Shown: positions 54,942-63,925 of the stretch, piece after piece
Numbering within the stretch: the stretch's first letter is position 1
Layout: the number at the start of each line of letters is the position of its first letter
Assembly: GCF_900114765.1 (NCBI RefSeq)
Contig: NZ_FOUD01000011.1
Location: 78,281-142,280, forward strand
From: Halopseudomonas pachastrellae
GTDB taxonomy: Bacteria > Pseudomonadota > Gammaproteobacteria > Pseudomonadales > Pseudomonadaceae
Reading direction: 5' to 3'
DNA: 64,000 bases
Notes under the pieces: model-generated
The model's database searches: none
What the model saw: the letters and a program-made list of their open reading frames with translations, nothing else
What the model was told of the DNA's origin: nothing
Translations under genes and position numbers: made by a program

Positions 54942-56441
54942 ATGAGCAAGGCAGTGAGTCGGCAGGATTGGGAGCAGCGCGCAGCCGCGCTGCAGGTTCA
55001 GGGGCAGGCCTACATCGGCGGGCAGTACCAGCCGGCGGCCAGTGGTGAGACCTTCGAGTGCGTCTCGCCGATCGATGGCCGTGTGCTGGCGCAGATCGCC
55101 AGCTGCGACCAGGCCGACGCCGATCAGGCGGTCGCCAATGCCCGCGCCACCTTTGACAGCGGTGTCTGGTCGCGTAGTGCGCCGGCCAAGCGCAAGCGCA
55201 TTCTGCAGCGTTTTGCCGACCTGATTGACGCGCACTGCGAGGAGCTGGCGCTGCTGGAAACCCTGGATATGGGCAAACCCATCGGCGACTCGCTGGCGGT
55301 GGATATTCCCGGCGCGGCGCGCTCGATTCGCTGGTGCGCCGAGGCGATCGACAAGATTTATGACGAGGTGGCGCCCACCGCCCATGATGAATTGGGTCTG
55401 GTTACCCGTGAGCCGGTGGGCGTAGTCGCCGCCATCGTGCCCTGGAACTTCCCGCTGCTGATGGCCAGCTGGAAGTTGGGCCCGGCGCTGGCCAGCGGTA
55501 ACTCGGTGGTGCTCAAACCCTCGGAAAAGTCGCCGCTGACCGCGATCCGCATCGCTGCACTGGCTCTGGAAGCCGGTCTGCCAGCGGGCGTACTGAACGT
55601 GCTGCCCGGTTACGGCCACACCGTGGGCAAGGCGCTGGCCCTGCACATGGATGTCGACACCCTGGTGTTCACCGGCTCGACCCGTGTTGCCAAGCAACTG
55701 ATGATTTACGCCGGTGAGTCGAACATGAAGCGCGTCTGGCTGGAGGCCGGTGGCAAGAGCCCGAACGTGGTCTTTGCCGATGCGCCGGACCTGGACGCCG
55801 CCGCCGAGGCAGCCGCCAGCGCCATTGCCTTCAACCAGGGCGAGGTCTGCACCGCAGGCTCACGTCTGCTGGTCGAGGAGTCGATTCGCGAGGAGTTCGT
55901 CGGCAAGGTGGTCGAGGCGCTGAAGCGCAGCTGGGCACCGGGCCACCCGCTGGACCCGAACACCAGCGTCGGCGCGCTGGTCGATACCACCCAGATCGAC
56001 ACCGTGCTGCGCTACATCGAAGCAGGCCACGCCGACGGCGCCACCCTGAAACTGGGCGGCAAGCGCGTGATGGAAGAGACCGGCGGCCTGTTCGTCGAGC
56101 CGACCGTGTTTGATGGCGTGACCAACAGCATGCGCATCGCCCGTGAGGAAATCTTTGGGCCGGTGCTGTCGGTGATCGGTTTCACCAGCTTTGACGACGC
56201 CATGCAGATCGCCAACGACACCATCTACGGCTTGGCCGCTGCGGTCTGGACCAGTGATCTGTCCAAGGCCCACCGCGCCGCCCGCACCCTGCGCGCTGGC
56301 AGCGTCTGGGTAAACCAGTATGACGGTGGTGATATGACGGCGCCGTTCGGTGGCTTCAAGCAGTCAGGCAACGGCCGTGACAAGTCGCTGCATGCCTTCG
56401 ACAAGTACACCGAGCTGAAAGCAACCTGGATCAAGCTCTAA
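54942..56441 (+). CDS. kauB: Aldehyde dehydrogenase KauB (4-guanidinobutyraldehyde / aminobutyraldehyde dehydrogenase)
   Basis: A 499-residue NAD-dependent aldehyde dehydrogenase nearly identical in pattern to Pseudomonas KauB/PuuC. The catalytic Cys is in NQGEVCTAGSR (~304) and Glu in WLEAGGKSPN (~270). The N-terminus DWEQRAAALQVQGQAYIGGQY and the C-terminus NQYDGGDMTAPFGGFKQSGN...YTELKATWIKL are those of KauB. It oxidises 4-guanidinobutyraldehyde, 4-aminobutyraldehyde and similar aldehydes in arginine and polyamine breakdown. AGGAG precedes the ATG. gabD-gabT, the next steps for the GABA formed, lie 4.5 kb downstream. Confidence 0.92.
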   Translation: MSKAVSRQDWEQRAAALQVQGQAYIGGQYQPAASGETFECVSPIDGRVLAQIASCDQADADQAVANARATFDSGVWSRSAPAKRKRILQRFADLIDAHCEELALLETLDMGKPIGDSLAVDIPGAARSIRWCAEAIDKIYDEVAPTAHDELGLVTREPVGVVAAIVPWNFPLLMASWKLGPALASGNSVVLKPSEKSPLTAIRIAALALEAGLPAGVLNVLPGYGHTVGKALALHMDVDTLVFTGSTRVAKQLMIYAGESNMKRVWLEAGGKSPNVVFADAPDLDAAAEAAASAIAFNQGEVCTAGSRLLVEESIREEFVGKVVEALKRSWAPGHPLDPNTSVGALVDTTQIDTVLRYIEAGHADGATLKLGGKRVMEETGGLFVEPTVFDGVTNSMRIAREEIFGPVLSVIGFTSFDDAMQIANDTIYGLAAAVWTSDLSKAHRAARTLRAGSVWVNQYDGGDMTAPFGGFKQSGNGRDKSLHAFDKYTELKATWIKL

Positions 56442-56600
56442 CGCGCTGCCGGCGGCAGCGCGGCTGGAAGCCGGAAGCTTGAAGCTGGAAGCCGTTTAGT
56501 GAAGTAGTCGTCTGTTGCGGCGTGGGGCCGCTGCCGCAGTGAAGTAGTCGCCCCGAAACAGCTCAGACTACTTCAAGCTTCTCGCTTTTAGCCTCCAGCC
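56442..56600. repeat. Nested direct and inverted repeats between kauB and an MFS gene
   Basis: A perfect 9-bp hairpin (CGCGCTGCC-GGC-GGCAGCGCG, 56442-56462) follows the kauB stop. AGTGAAGTAGTCG occurs twice directly (56498-56510, 56538-56550) and once inverted (56566-56575). GAAGCTTGAAG (56474-56484) is inverted at 56571-56581, and GGCTGGA/TCCAGCC frame the whole. It resembles a small palindromic mobile or REP-type element. Confidence 0.55.
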
Positions 56601-56619
56601 TGCCTTTCTCCGAGAACCT

Positions 56620-57768
56620 ATGAACTGGAAAACCTACGCAGTGGTCACCTCCGCGGTGGTGATCGTGGGGCTGGCGTTGGGGGTGACCCTGCCGTTGGTG
56701 TCTTTGCGCCTGCACGAATGGGGTTACAGCACCTTCGCCATTGGTGTCATGGCCGGTATGCCGGCGGTTGGTATTGTGCTGGGGTCGCGCATGAGCAGCC
56801 GGTTGGCTGGCCGGTTGGGCTCGGAAAATACCCTTCGACTGGTGATGGCGTGCAGCGCGGTGTCGGTGGCGCTGCTGGCGATCTGGCCGAGTTACCCGGT
56901 CTGGTTGCTATTGCGGCTGGTGTTGGGCATCTCGCTGACGGTCACTTTCATCCTCGGCGAGAGCTGGATCAATCAGGAGGTCATCGACCGCCTGCGCGGG
57001 CGACTGGTCGCTATCTACGGCAGCGGCTTTGCCCTCAGCCAGCTGTGCGGCCCGTTGCTGCTGGGGCTGATCGGCACCGAGGCGGACAGCGGTTTCTGGC
57101 TGGCAACCGGCCTGTTGGTGTTTGGCAGTCTGATGCTGATGACTGTCTCAGGCGCGCCGGTGGTGGATGCCACAGCGGCGGATGGGCGGGGCTTTCGCAA
57201 ATTCGTTCGGCAATTGCCGGCGATTGCCTGGGCAATGGTGCTGTTCGCCGGGTTCGAGACCATGACGCTGACGTTGTTGCCGGTTTATCTGATTCGCGAG
57301 GGCTTTGCCCAGCAACTGGCGTTGATCATGGTCAGCACCGTGGTGGTCGGAGATGCGGTGCTGCAAGTGCCGGTTGGCGCGCTGGCGGATCGTATCTCTC
57401 GCACCGCGCTGTTCAAGTTCTGCGGGCTGATGCTGCTGCTCAGCAGTCTGGCGCTGCCCTTTGCGTTGCACACGGTGCTGGTCTGGCCGGTGCTGGTGCT
57501 GTTCGGCGCCAGCGCAGGGGCGCTCTATACCCTGTCGATCATTCTGGTCGGTCAGCGTTATCGCGACGATGAGTTGGTGCGTGCCAATGCGCACATTGCC
57601 ATGCTCTGGGGGCTGGGCTGCCTGCTCGGGCCGATGCTGACCGGCGCGGTCAGTCAGTGGATGACCGGCCATGCGCTGCCGATCATGATGGCAATTGCTG
57701 CGCTTATCTTCGTGTTGCTGGCGCGCAGGCCCGGCGCCTTTGACGCGGTCACGGTTGACCGCGTCTGA
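56620..57768 (+). CDS. MFS transporter (YcaD-like)
   Basis: A 382-residue major facilitator with about 12 membrane helices. It starts MNWKTYAVVTSAVVIVGLAL with LPLVSLRLHEWGYSTFAIGVMAG, features of the YcaD/MFS_1 group; the loop motif GRLVAIYGSGFALSQLCGPLLLG and the central LADRISRTALFK are visible. Substrate unknown. It stands alone, convergent with the TonB receptor gene. Confidence 0.85.
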   Translation: MNWKTYAVVTSAVVIVGLALGVTLPLVSLRLHEWGYSTFAIGVMAGMPAVGIVLGSRMSSRLAGRLGSENTLRLVMACSAVSVALLAIWPSYPVWLLLRLVLGISLTVTFILGESWINQEVIDRLRGRLVAIYGSGFALSQLCGPLLLGLIGTEADSGFWLATGLLVFGSLMLMTVSGAPVVDATAADGRGFRKFVRQLPAIAWAMVLFAGFETMTLTLLPVYLIREGFAQQLALIMVSTVVVGDAVLQVPVGALADRISRTALFKFCGLMLLLSSLALPFALHTVLVWPVLVLFGASAGALYTLSIILVGQRYRDDELVRANAHIAMLWGLGCLLGPMLTGAVSQWMTGHALPIMMAIAALIFVLLARRPGAFDAVTVDRV

Positions 57769-57776
57769 GCCGGGCG

Positions 57777-59849
57777 TTATTGCCAGCGGTATTGCACCGC
57801 GACGCCGAGCAGCCAGTTTCGCTCCGGCGCGGGTTCGTAGTAACGGGTGCCGGCGCCGTTGACGATCAGAGAGCCGATGTATTCGCGATCGGTCAGGTTG
57901 TCGATGCGGGCGAAGGGCTCCAGTTGCCAATGGCCGAGTTGCTGGCGGTAGCTGGCGCGCCAGTTGAAGGCGGCGTAGCCGGGGGCGTCGGCGCTGTTGG
58001 TGTCGTTGGCGTAGCGCTGGCTGAGGCTTTGCATTTCCAGTGCCGTGCTGAAACCGTCGGTTGGTTGCCAGGCCAGCTCGGCATACAGGCTATGGCGCGG
58101 TACACCCGGCAGGCGGTTGCCGGCCAGATCGTCACCGGTGCTGCTCTGGTAGCGATCAAAGCGCGCGTCCAGCCAAGTGTAGGCCAGATAGCCGCTCAGG
58201 CTGTTGCTCAGCTGCTGCTGAATGCTCAACTCGATGCCCTGACGCGTCGACTTGCCCGCGTTGGCATAGGTCGAGCGGTCGGTGTTCAGTTGCGGCTCGC
58301 CGGTGACGATTTCGTCGTCGACGCGGGTGTAGAAGAGGGCGACATCGACTTGTGTCTGCGCCCGGCGCAGCTTGAAGCCGACTTCGGCGTTGTCTGCCTT
58401 GCTCGGCTGCAGGTCAAAGTTCAGGCCGCTGCCGCTTGGGCGGTAAGCCAGCTCCTGAAAGGTAGGCGTCTCAAAGCCCTTGCCGATCGCGCCATACAGG
58501 CTGATCTCGGGCGTCCATTGATAGCTCAGGCCCAGCGCCGGGCTGGTCTGGTCGTAGCGCACCGAGCCGCTGTCATCCTGCCCGTCGGTGAAGTAGCTGT
58601 CGTCAGAATCGAACTTCACCTTGCTGTAGCGCGCACCGGCGGTGAGGCTCCAGCGTGGCGCCAGTTGCCAGGTGCTGATCAGATACGCCTCACGGCTTTC
58701 TACCCGATTGAATTCGTCACGTTGCAGGTTGCCCTTGCGGCCGAACTGATTGACGAAGCCCTTGCGGCCCTCACCCTGATAATCCCAGCTCAGGCCGGCG
58801 GCCAGCGTTACCGGCAGGTTGAACAGCTCGGTGTCGCGTTGCCAGCCCAGCTCACTGCCGCCGAAGCGCCGGTCCAGTTCGATCACGCCGCCGCCGGAAT
58901 ACAGCGAGTTGCCGGTAAAGGCGAGAAACTGCTGAACGTCGCGCTCGCCACCGTAGACCATCACGGTGATCTCATCGTCGTTGGCCAGGCGGCGCTGGTA
59001 GTTGGCGCCCAGTTGCTGATGGCGGATGCTCTTGCGGGTGTCGAACAGCTCGGCCTGGGCGACGGCCTGCTGGCGGTCGGCGTCCAGCGCTGCTGCGGTC
59101 AGCCCGAGCGGGTCCTGGGTGTCCGGCTGATCCAGCGCATTGAACAGCAGGGTCAGGCTGGAGGCGTCGTCAATATCCCAGCCCAGGCGCAGGTTGGCCA
59201 TGTCTCGGCGGGTGTCGCTGTGATCGCGGTAGCCGTCGGTTTCCAGCCGCGAGAGGTTGGCTGCAACGTTGAGATCGCCATGCTGGGCGCCGTACTTGAA
59301 ACGTGAGCGCCAGAGGCCGTCGCTGCCGACGGCGCTGCGATTTTCCAGTGTTGGAAAGTAGCTGCCTTCGCTGCTGAAGCCCTGGATGATGCCGCCCGAG
59401 GCATTGCCGTACAGGCTGCTCAGCGGGCCGCGCAGCACCTCGATGCGGTAGAGGTTGTCCAGATCGAACAGCCCGGGCTGGCCCTGGCCGTCGGGCATGG
59501 TCAGCGGAATGCCGTCTTGCAGCAGACGTACACCGCGTACGCCGAACTGAGCCCGGGCGCCGAAACCTCGGGAAGAAATCTGCACATCCTGCGCGTAGTT
59601 CTGGCGATTGAGCGCCAGCAGACCCGGCACCCGCTGCAGCGACTCGGACAGGTTGGCGCCCAGGCTGGTTGCTGGCTGCTGATCGAGAAACAGTGTGCTG
59701 CGTGCCAGCGGCAGGGTTAGCTCATGGGTATCATCGCTGGCACCGAGCACTGTCTGGGTTGGCAGCTGAATAGGTGCGGCCTGGCTAGTCGCGGTGCCCA
59801 GCAGCGCCAGCGGCAGGTAGAAGCACGGGCGTAGGGTAGGGTGAATCAT
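57777..59849 (-). CDS. TonB-dependent outer-membrane receptor
   Basis: A 690-residue receptor: signal peptide (MIHPTLRPCFYLPLALLGTATSQA), a plug domain (~40-150) with LSESLQRVPGLLALNRQNYAQDVQISSRGFGARAQFGVRGVR and IEVLRGPLSSLYGNASGGII, and a 22-strand barrel including NLTDREYIGSLIVN. It ends YRWQ, so the last residue is not the usual Phe. The plug pattern GFGARAQFGVRG...DGIPLTMPDGQGQ is close to the YncD/PqqU group, but I cannot assign a ligand. No TonB/ABC partner is near. Confidence 0.88.
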   Translation of the reverse strand: MIHPTLRPCFYLPLALLGTATSQAAPIQLPTQTVLGASDDTHELTLPLARSTLFLDQQPATSLGANLSESLQRVPGLLALNRQNYAQDVQISSRGFGARAQFGVRGVRLLQDGIPLTMPDGQGQPGLFDLDNLYRIEVLRGPLSSLYGNASGGIIQGFSSEGSYFPTLENRSAVGSDGLWRSRFKYGAQHGDLNVAANLSRLETDGYRDHSDTRRDMANLRLGWDIDDASSLTLLFNALDQPDTQDPLGLTAAALDADRQQAVAQAELFDTRKSIRHQQLGANYQRRLANDDEITVMVYGGERDVQQFLAFTGNSLYSGGGVIELDRRFGGSELGWQRDTELFNLPVTLAAGLSWDYQGEGRKGFVNQFGRKGNLQRDEFNRVESREAYLISTWQLAPRWSLTAGARYSKVKFDSDDSYFTDGQDDSGSVRYDQTSPALGLSYQWTPEISLYGAIGKGFETPTFQELAYRPSGSGLNFDLQPSKADNAEVGFKLRRAQTQVDVALFYTRVDDEIVTGEPQLNTDRSTYANAGKSTRQGIELSIQQQLSNSLSGYLAYTWLDARFDRYQSSTGDDLAGNRLPGVPRHSLYAELAWQPTDGFSTALEMQSLSQRYANDTNSADAPGYAAFNWRASYRQQLGHWQLEPFARIDNLTDREYIGSLIVNGAGTRYYEPAPERNWLLGVAVQYRWQ

Positions 59850-60289
59850 CTGAGCCTTTTCCTGTTGTAAGTATTGTTTGGAGCGTCGGCCATGCTGCGT
59901 TGATGGTTGCCTGCACGGAAAACCACGCTGCGCTTCTGGTATCCTGCCGGGCCGAAAAAAGGGCCGCTGGCAGGCGATAGAGCGAAACGGTATCAGACCC
60001 CGTGGACCGGGTGGCAGGCATCCCTTGGTGGTAAAAGCGTTGTTCTAAAGGCTCATGGGCAGTGTGCCTGAAGTTGCTTTGTACTGCAGGATCAGTGCTG
60101 GCAGAAATGCCAGCGCATGAAATATTGCTTTGATGTGGAAGTAATTTTGCTGTAGGCTTGCGACCATTGCCTGGCTGTTCCATCTGGCCTTGCAGTGTGG
60201 TTTGAAGGTCGCCGGCTGTTTTTTGAGCGACTTCTAGTTATTGCTGTAATTTTCGCCCGGATGATCCTGGCGGTCGGGAGTACCCAAGC
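59850..60289. other. Divergent intergenic region, no gene seen
   Basis: This 440-base stretch between the TonB receptor and the marR gene holds no supported gene. A bulged hairpin lies near 59944-59976 (CCTGCC.GGCC and GGCC...GGCAGG around an A-rich loop). AT-rich segments at 60100-60160 and 60230-60260 may hold the marR promoter. I saw no cobalamin or TPP riboswitch signature. Confidence 0.4.
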
Positions 60290-60757
60290 ATGCATATGAT
60301 GCACGATCTCTATCTGGCGCTGCGCCGTTTGCAGCGCGCCAGCGAAATTCACGCCAAGCGCGTGGGGCGCCATAGCGGGCTGACGCCAATCCAGCTGCTG
60401 ATTTTACACAGCATCAAGGCCACCGGGGAAAGTACCCTGGGTGATCTGGCGCGGCAGGTGAGTGTATCCCAGGCGACGCTGAGCACCATCATTGATCGTC
60501 TGGAAAGTCGCGATTTGCTGCACCGCGTACGCAGTACCAGTGACAAGCGCAAGGTGCATCTGGCCCTGACCGAGAAGGGCCTGGCCGCCATCCAGGCCGA
60601 GCCTGCTCTGCTGCCGGCTGCATTCCTTGAGCGTTTTGGCCAACTGGCTGACTGGGAGCAACTGATGCTGCTGGCCAGTCTGCAACGGGTTGCCGGTCTG
60701 CTTGAAGCGGGTCAACAGGTGCGCCCCGAATTGTTTGAAGGCGAGTCCGCCGCCTGA
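60290..60757 (+). CDS. MarR-family transcriptional regulator
   Basis: A 155-residue winged-helix regulator. The recognition part reads TLGDLARQVSVSQATLSTIIDRLESRDLLHRV, followed by the wing RSTSDKRKVHLALTEKG. The N-terminal helix (LYLALRRLQRASEIHAKRV) forms the dimer. It precedes gabD by 216 bases on the same strand. A perfect palindrome between them is its probable operator, suggesting control of the gab operon. Confidence 0.87.
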   Translation: MHMMHDLYLALRRLQRASEIHAKRVGRHSGLTPIQLLILHSIKATGESTLGDLARQVSVSQATLSTIIDRLESRDLLHRVRSTSDKRKVHLALTEKGLAAIQAEPALLPAAFLERFGQLADWEQLMLLASLQRVAGLLEAGQQVRPELFEGESAA

Positions 60758-60898
60758 CTTCCTCAAGGCCTGTCGCCTGACTTTGAGTGAGTGAATCGGC
60801 GACCTGCCTTCAAGACCTTCCGCCCGCCGTCAGCGCGGGCGTGTTTATCCCACGTTTTTTTTCCTCCGGGTATTGCCTGGCGTCAGTCTCGCGCTTAG

Positions 60899-60920
60899 CA
60901 TGTTTGAAATATCAAACATG
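60899..60920. promoter_or_regulatory. Perfect palindromic operator upstream of gabD
   Basis: Arms CATGTTTGA (60899-60907) and TCAAACATG (60912-60920) are exact inverted repeats around AATA. Size and AT-rich centre fit a MarR-family operator. A weak sigma-54-like match (GG and GC ten bases apart, 60878-60893) lies just upstream, but its hexamers are poor. Confidence 0.6.
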
Positions 60921-60973
60921 GCTGTTCTAAATGTGTTACGAAAGCCGGAACACCCCACCTAGAGGATTCTCCG

Positions 60974-62434
60974 ATGGAGCTGCACTGCCCCGACCTGTTT
61001 CGTCAGCAAGCCTTTGTCGCCGGTCACTGGTGCGAGGCCGATAAGGGCGCGCGCACCGACATCGCCAATCCGGCTACCCATGAACGCCTCGGCAGCGTGC
61101 CGAACATGGGCGCAGACGAAGCCCGTCGTGCCATTGAAGCGGCGCGCGTAGCCCAGCAGCAGTGGCGTCAGCGCACCGCCAAGGAGCGCGCTCAGGTACT
61201 GCGCAAGTGGTTTGAGCTGATGATGCAGCACCAGGAAGACCTGGCCCGCATCATGACCGCAGAGCAGGGCAAGCCGCTGACCGAAGCACGTGGCGAGATT
61301 GCCTATGCAGCGTCCTTCTTGGAGTGGTTTGGCGAAGAAGCCAAGCGCGTCTACGGCGACGTTATTCCCGGTCATCAGACAGACAAGCGCATTCTGGTAC
61401 AGAAAGAGCCGGTTGGTGTGACGGCTGCCATCACGCCCTGGAACTTCCCCGCTGCGATGATCACCCGCAAGGCTGGCCCGGCGCTGGCCGCAGGTTGTGC
61501 GATGGTGCTCAAGCCCGCGCCGCAAACCCCGTTCTCCGCGTTGGCACTGGCGCACCTGGCCGAGCAGGCCGGCTTGCCCACCGGTCTGTTCAGCGTTATT
61601 ACCGCCGACGTGGATCGCTCCCGTGAAGTGGGTGACGAGCTGTGCAGTAACCCGGTGGTACGCAAGCTGTCCTTCACCGGCTCCACCGGCGTTGGAATCA
61701 AGCTGATGGAGCAGTGCGCGCCGACCCTGAAAAAACTGTCGCTGGAACTGGGCGGCAATGCGCCCTTTATCGTCTTTGACGATGCCGATCTGGATGCCGC
61801 GGTGGAAGGCGCAATGATCTCCAAATACCGCAACGCCGGTCAGACCTGCGTCTGCGCCAACCGTATTTACGTGCAGGATTCGGTTTACGACGCCTTCGCC
61901 GCCAAGCTGGCCGATGCGGTTGCCAAGCTGAAGGTCGGCGACGGCACCGAGGCGGGCGTGACCACCGGCCCGCTGATCGACGCACGCGCTGTCGAGAAAG
62001 TGCAACGTCACCTCAAGGACGCTACCGACAAGGGCGCGACCGTTATTGCTGGGGGCAAACCGCACGAGCAGGGCGGTTTCTTCTTTGAGCCGACCATTCT
62101 CACTGGCGTGGACAGCAGCATGGCGGTTGCCCGTGAAGAAACCTTCGGCCCGCTGGCGCCGCTGTTCCGCTTCAGCGATGAGGCTGATGTGGTGCGTCAG
62201 GCCAACGATACCGAGTTTGGTCTGGCGGCCTACTTCTACGCCCGCGATTTGAGCCGCGTTTTCCGTGTGGCCGAGGCGCTGGAGTACGGCATGGTCGGTA
62301 TCAATACCGGCCTCATTTCCAATGAAGTGGCGCCCTTTGGCGGCATGAAGTCCTCGGGCCTGGGCCGTGAAGGCTCCAAGTACGGTATCGAGGAATACGT
62401 CGAGATCAAGTACCTCTGTCTGGGCGGTATCTGA
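60974..62434 (+). CDS. gabD: Succinate-semialdehyde dehydrogenase GabD
   Basis: A 486-residue NADP-type dehydrogenase oxidising succinate semialdehyde to succinate. Catalytic Cys in NAGQTCVCANR (~289, with the redox Cys two residues on), Glu in LELGGNAPF (~255), and Asn in TPWNFPAAMI. The C-terminus EVAPFGGMKSSGLGREGSKYGIEEY is diagnostic of GabD. AGAGGA precedes the ATG. gabT follows after 57 bases. Confidence 0.94.
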   Translation: MELHCPDLFRQQAFVAGHWCEADKGARTDIANPATHERLGSVPNMGADEARRAIEAARVAQQQWRQRTAKERAQVLRKWFELMMQHQEDLARIMTAEQGKPLTEARGEIAYAASFLEWFGEEAKRVYGDVIPGHQTDKRILVQKEPVGVTAAITPWNFPAAMITRKAGPALAAGCAMVLKPAPQTPFSALALAHLAEQAGLPTGLFSVITADVDRSREVGDELCSNPVVRKLSFTGSTGVGIKLMEQCAPTLKKLSLELGGNAPFIVFDDADLDAAVEGAMISKYRNAGQTCVCANRIYVQDSVYDAFAAKLADAVAKLKVGDGTEAGVTTGPLIDARAVEKVQRHLKDATDKGATVIAGGKPHEQGGFFFEPTILTGVDSSMAVAREETFGPLAPLFRFSDEADVVRQANDTEFGLAAYFYARDLSRVFRVAEALEYGMVGINTGLISNEVAPFGGMKSSGLGREGSKYGIEEYVEIKYLCLGGI

Positions 62435-62491
62435 CGTTCGCATCTACCTGATGGGGAGCAGCCGGCTCCCCACTTTTTCCGCGAGGCGGTT

Positions 62492-63763
62492 ATGAGCAAG
62501 AGCAATGAGTCCCTGATGCAGCGGCGGCAGAATGCTGTCGCCCGTGGTGTAAGCCAAATCCACCCGATTGCGGTGCAGCGCGCTGAAAACGCGACCGTTT
62601 GGGATGTGGAAGGGCGACAGTACATCGACTTTGCTGGCGGCATTGCCGTACTCAACACCGGACATCGTCACCCTAAGGTGATGGACGCGGTGCGCCGTCA
62701 GCTGGACCAGTTTACCCACACCTGTTTTCAGGTGTTGGCGTATGAGCCCTACATTGCCCTGTGTGAGCGCCTGAACGAGATGGTGCCCGGCGACTTTGCC
62801 AAGAAGACACTGCTGGTGACCACTGGCTCCGAGGCGCTGGAAAACGCAGTCAAGATTGCCCGCGCCGCCACCGGCCGCGCCGGCGTGATTGCCTTCACCG
62901 GCGCCTACCATGGCCGCACCATGATGACCCTGTCGATGACCGGTAAAGTGGCGCCGTACTCCGCGGGTATGGGCTTGATGCCGGGTGGCGTGTATCGCGC
63001 CCAGTATCCTTGTCCGCTGCATGGCGTGAGCGATGACGATGCCATCGCCAGCATCGAGCGTATCTTCAAGAACGACGCGCAGCCGCAGGACATCGCTGCC
63101 ATTGTCATCGAGCCGGTGCAGGGTGAAGGCGGCTTCTATGTCGCCAGTCCGGCCTTTATGCAGCGCCTGCGCGCGCTGTGCGATCAGCACGGGATTTTGC
63201 TGGTGGCCGATGAAGTGCAGACCGGCGCGGGTCGTACCGGTACCTTCTTCGCGATGGAGCAGATGGGCGTTGCTGCGGATCTGACCACCTTTGCCAAGTC
63301 GATTGCCGGCGGCTTCCCGGTTGCGGGCGTCTGCGGGCGTGCCGAGGCGGTGGACAGCATTGCGCCGGGCGGCCTGGGCGGCACCTATGCCGGTAGCCCG
63401 CTGGCCTGTGCCGCCGCATTGGCGGTGATGGACGTGTTCGAAGAAGAAAACCTGCTGGCCCGCAGCCGCACCGTGGGCGAGATTCTCACCGGGCGTCTGA
63501 GTGCGCTGGCGACTGACGACAAGCGTATTGGCGATGTGCGTGGCCTGGGCGCGATGGTTGCCTGTGAGCTGTTCACCGCAGACGGTGCGCCGGATGCCGA
63601 ACTGACCGGCCGCATCGTTGCTGCAGCGCGGGACAAGGGCCTGATTCTGCTGTCCTGTGGTCAGTACGGTAACGTCATCCGCATCTTGGTGCCGCTGACG
63701 GCCACTGACGTTGAACTGAACGCGGGCATGGACATCATCGCCGAGTGCTTTGCTGAGCTGTAG
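62492..63763 (+). CDS. gabT: 4-aminobutyrate transaminase GabT
   Basis: A 423-residue class III PLP aminotransferase converting GABA and 2-oxoglutarate to succinate semialdehyde and glutamate. The PLP Lys is in TFAKSIAGGFPVAG (~268), with Asp in LLVADEVQTGAGRTG (~239) and the phosphate-binding TTGSEALENAVKIARA (~110). It forms the GABA operon with gabD. Confidence 0.95.
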   Translation: MSKSNESLMQRRQNAVARGVSQIHPIAVQRAENATVWDVEGRQYIDFAGGIAVLNTGHRHPKVMDAVRRQLDQFTHTCFQVLAYEPYIALCERLNEMVPGDFAKKTLLVTTGSEALENAVKIARAATGRAGVIAFTGAYHGRTMMTLSMTGKVAPYSAGMGLMPGGVYRAQYPCPLHGVSDDDAIASIERIFKNDAQPQDIAAIVIEPVQGEGGFYVASPAFMQRLRALCDQHGILLVADEVQTGAGRTGTFFAMEQMGVAADLTTFAKSIAGGFPVAGVCGRAEAVDSIAPGGLGGTYAGSPLACAAALAVMDVFEEENLLARSRTVGEILTGRLSALATDDKRIGDVRGLGAMVACELFTADGAPDAELTGRIVAAARDKGLILLSCGQYGNVIRILVPLTATDVELNAGMDIIAECFAEL

Positions 63764-63850
63764 GGCCACGGCATGCCGTGGCCGTGGTCATGCTTGCACG
63801 GCAGGACCGCTGCGAGCGCCACGGCCGTTCGGGCACAGCATGCTGTGCCC
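63764..63850. repeat. Pair of 20-bp GCATGC-centred palindromes after gabT
   Basis: GGCCACGGCATGCCGTGGCC (63764-63783) and GGGCACAGCATGCTGTGCCC (63831-63850) are both perfect palindromes centred on GCATGC, 67 bases apart start to start. The first may act as the gabT terminator. Their likeness and closeness to a transposase suggest REP-type sequences. Confidence 0.6.
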
Positions 63851-63925
63851 CTACGCAAAGGGGCGTTCTTAGCCGCGCGCACCGGGCCGGTTAATAACAC
63901 GATTTCGTAGATACCGTCTTCCCGA

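Noticed and set aside
57780..59306. Open frame of about 500 codons antisense to the TonB receptor
   Set aside because: The receptor has signal peptide, plug and barrel signatures; the antisense frame has none.
59850..60289. Possible cobalamin or TPP riboswitch before the TonB receptor
   Set aside because: None of the conserved core boxes of those riboswitches were found on the minus strand, only a bulged hairpin.
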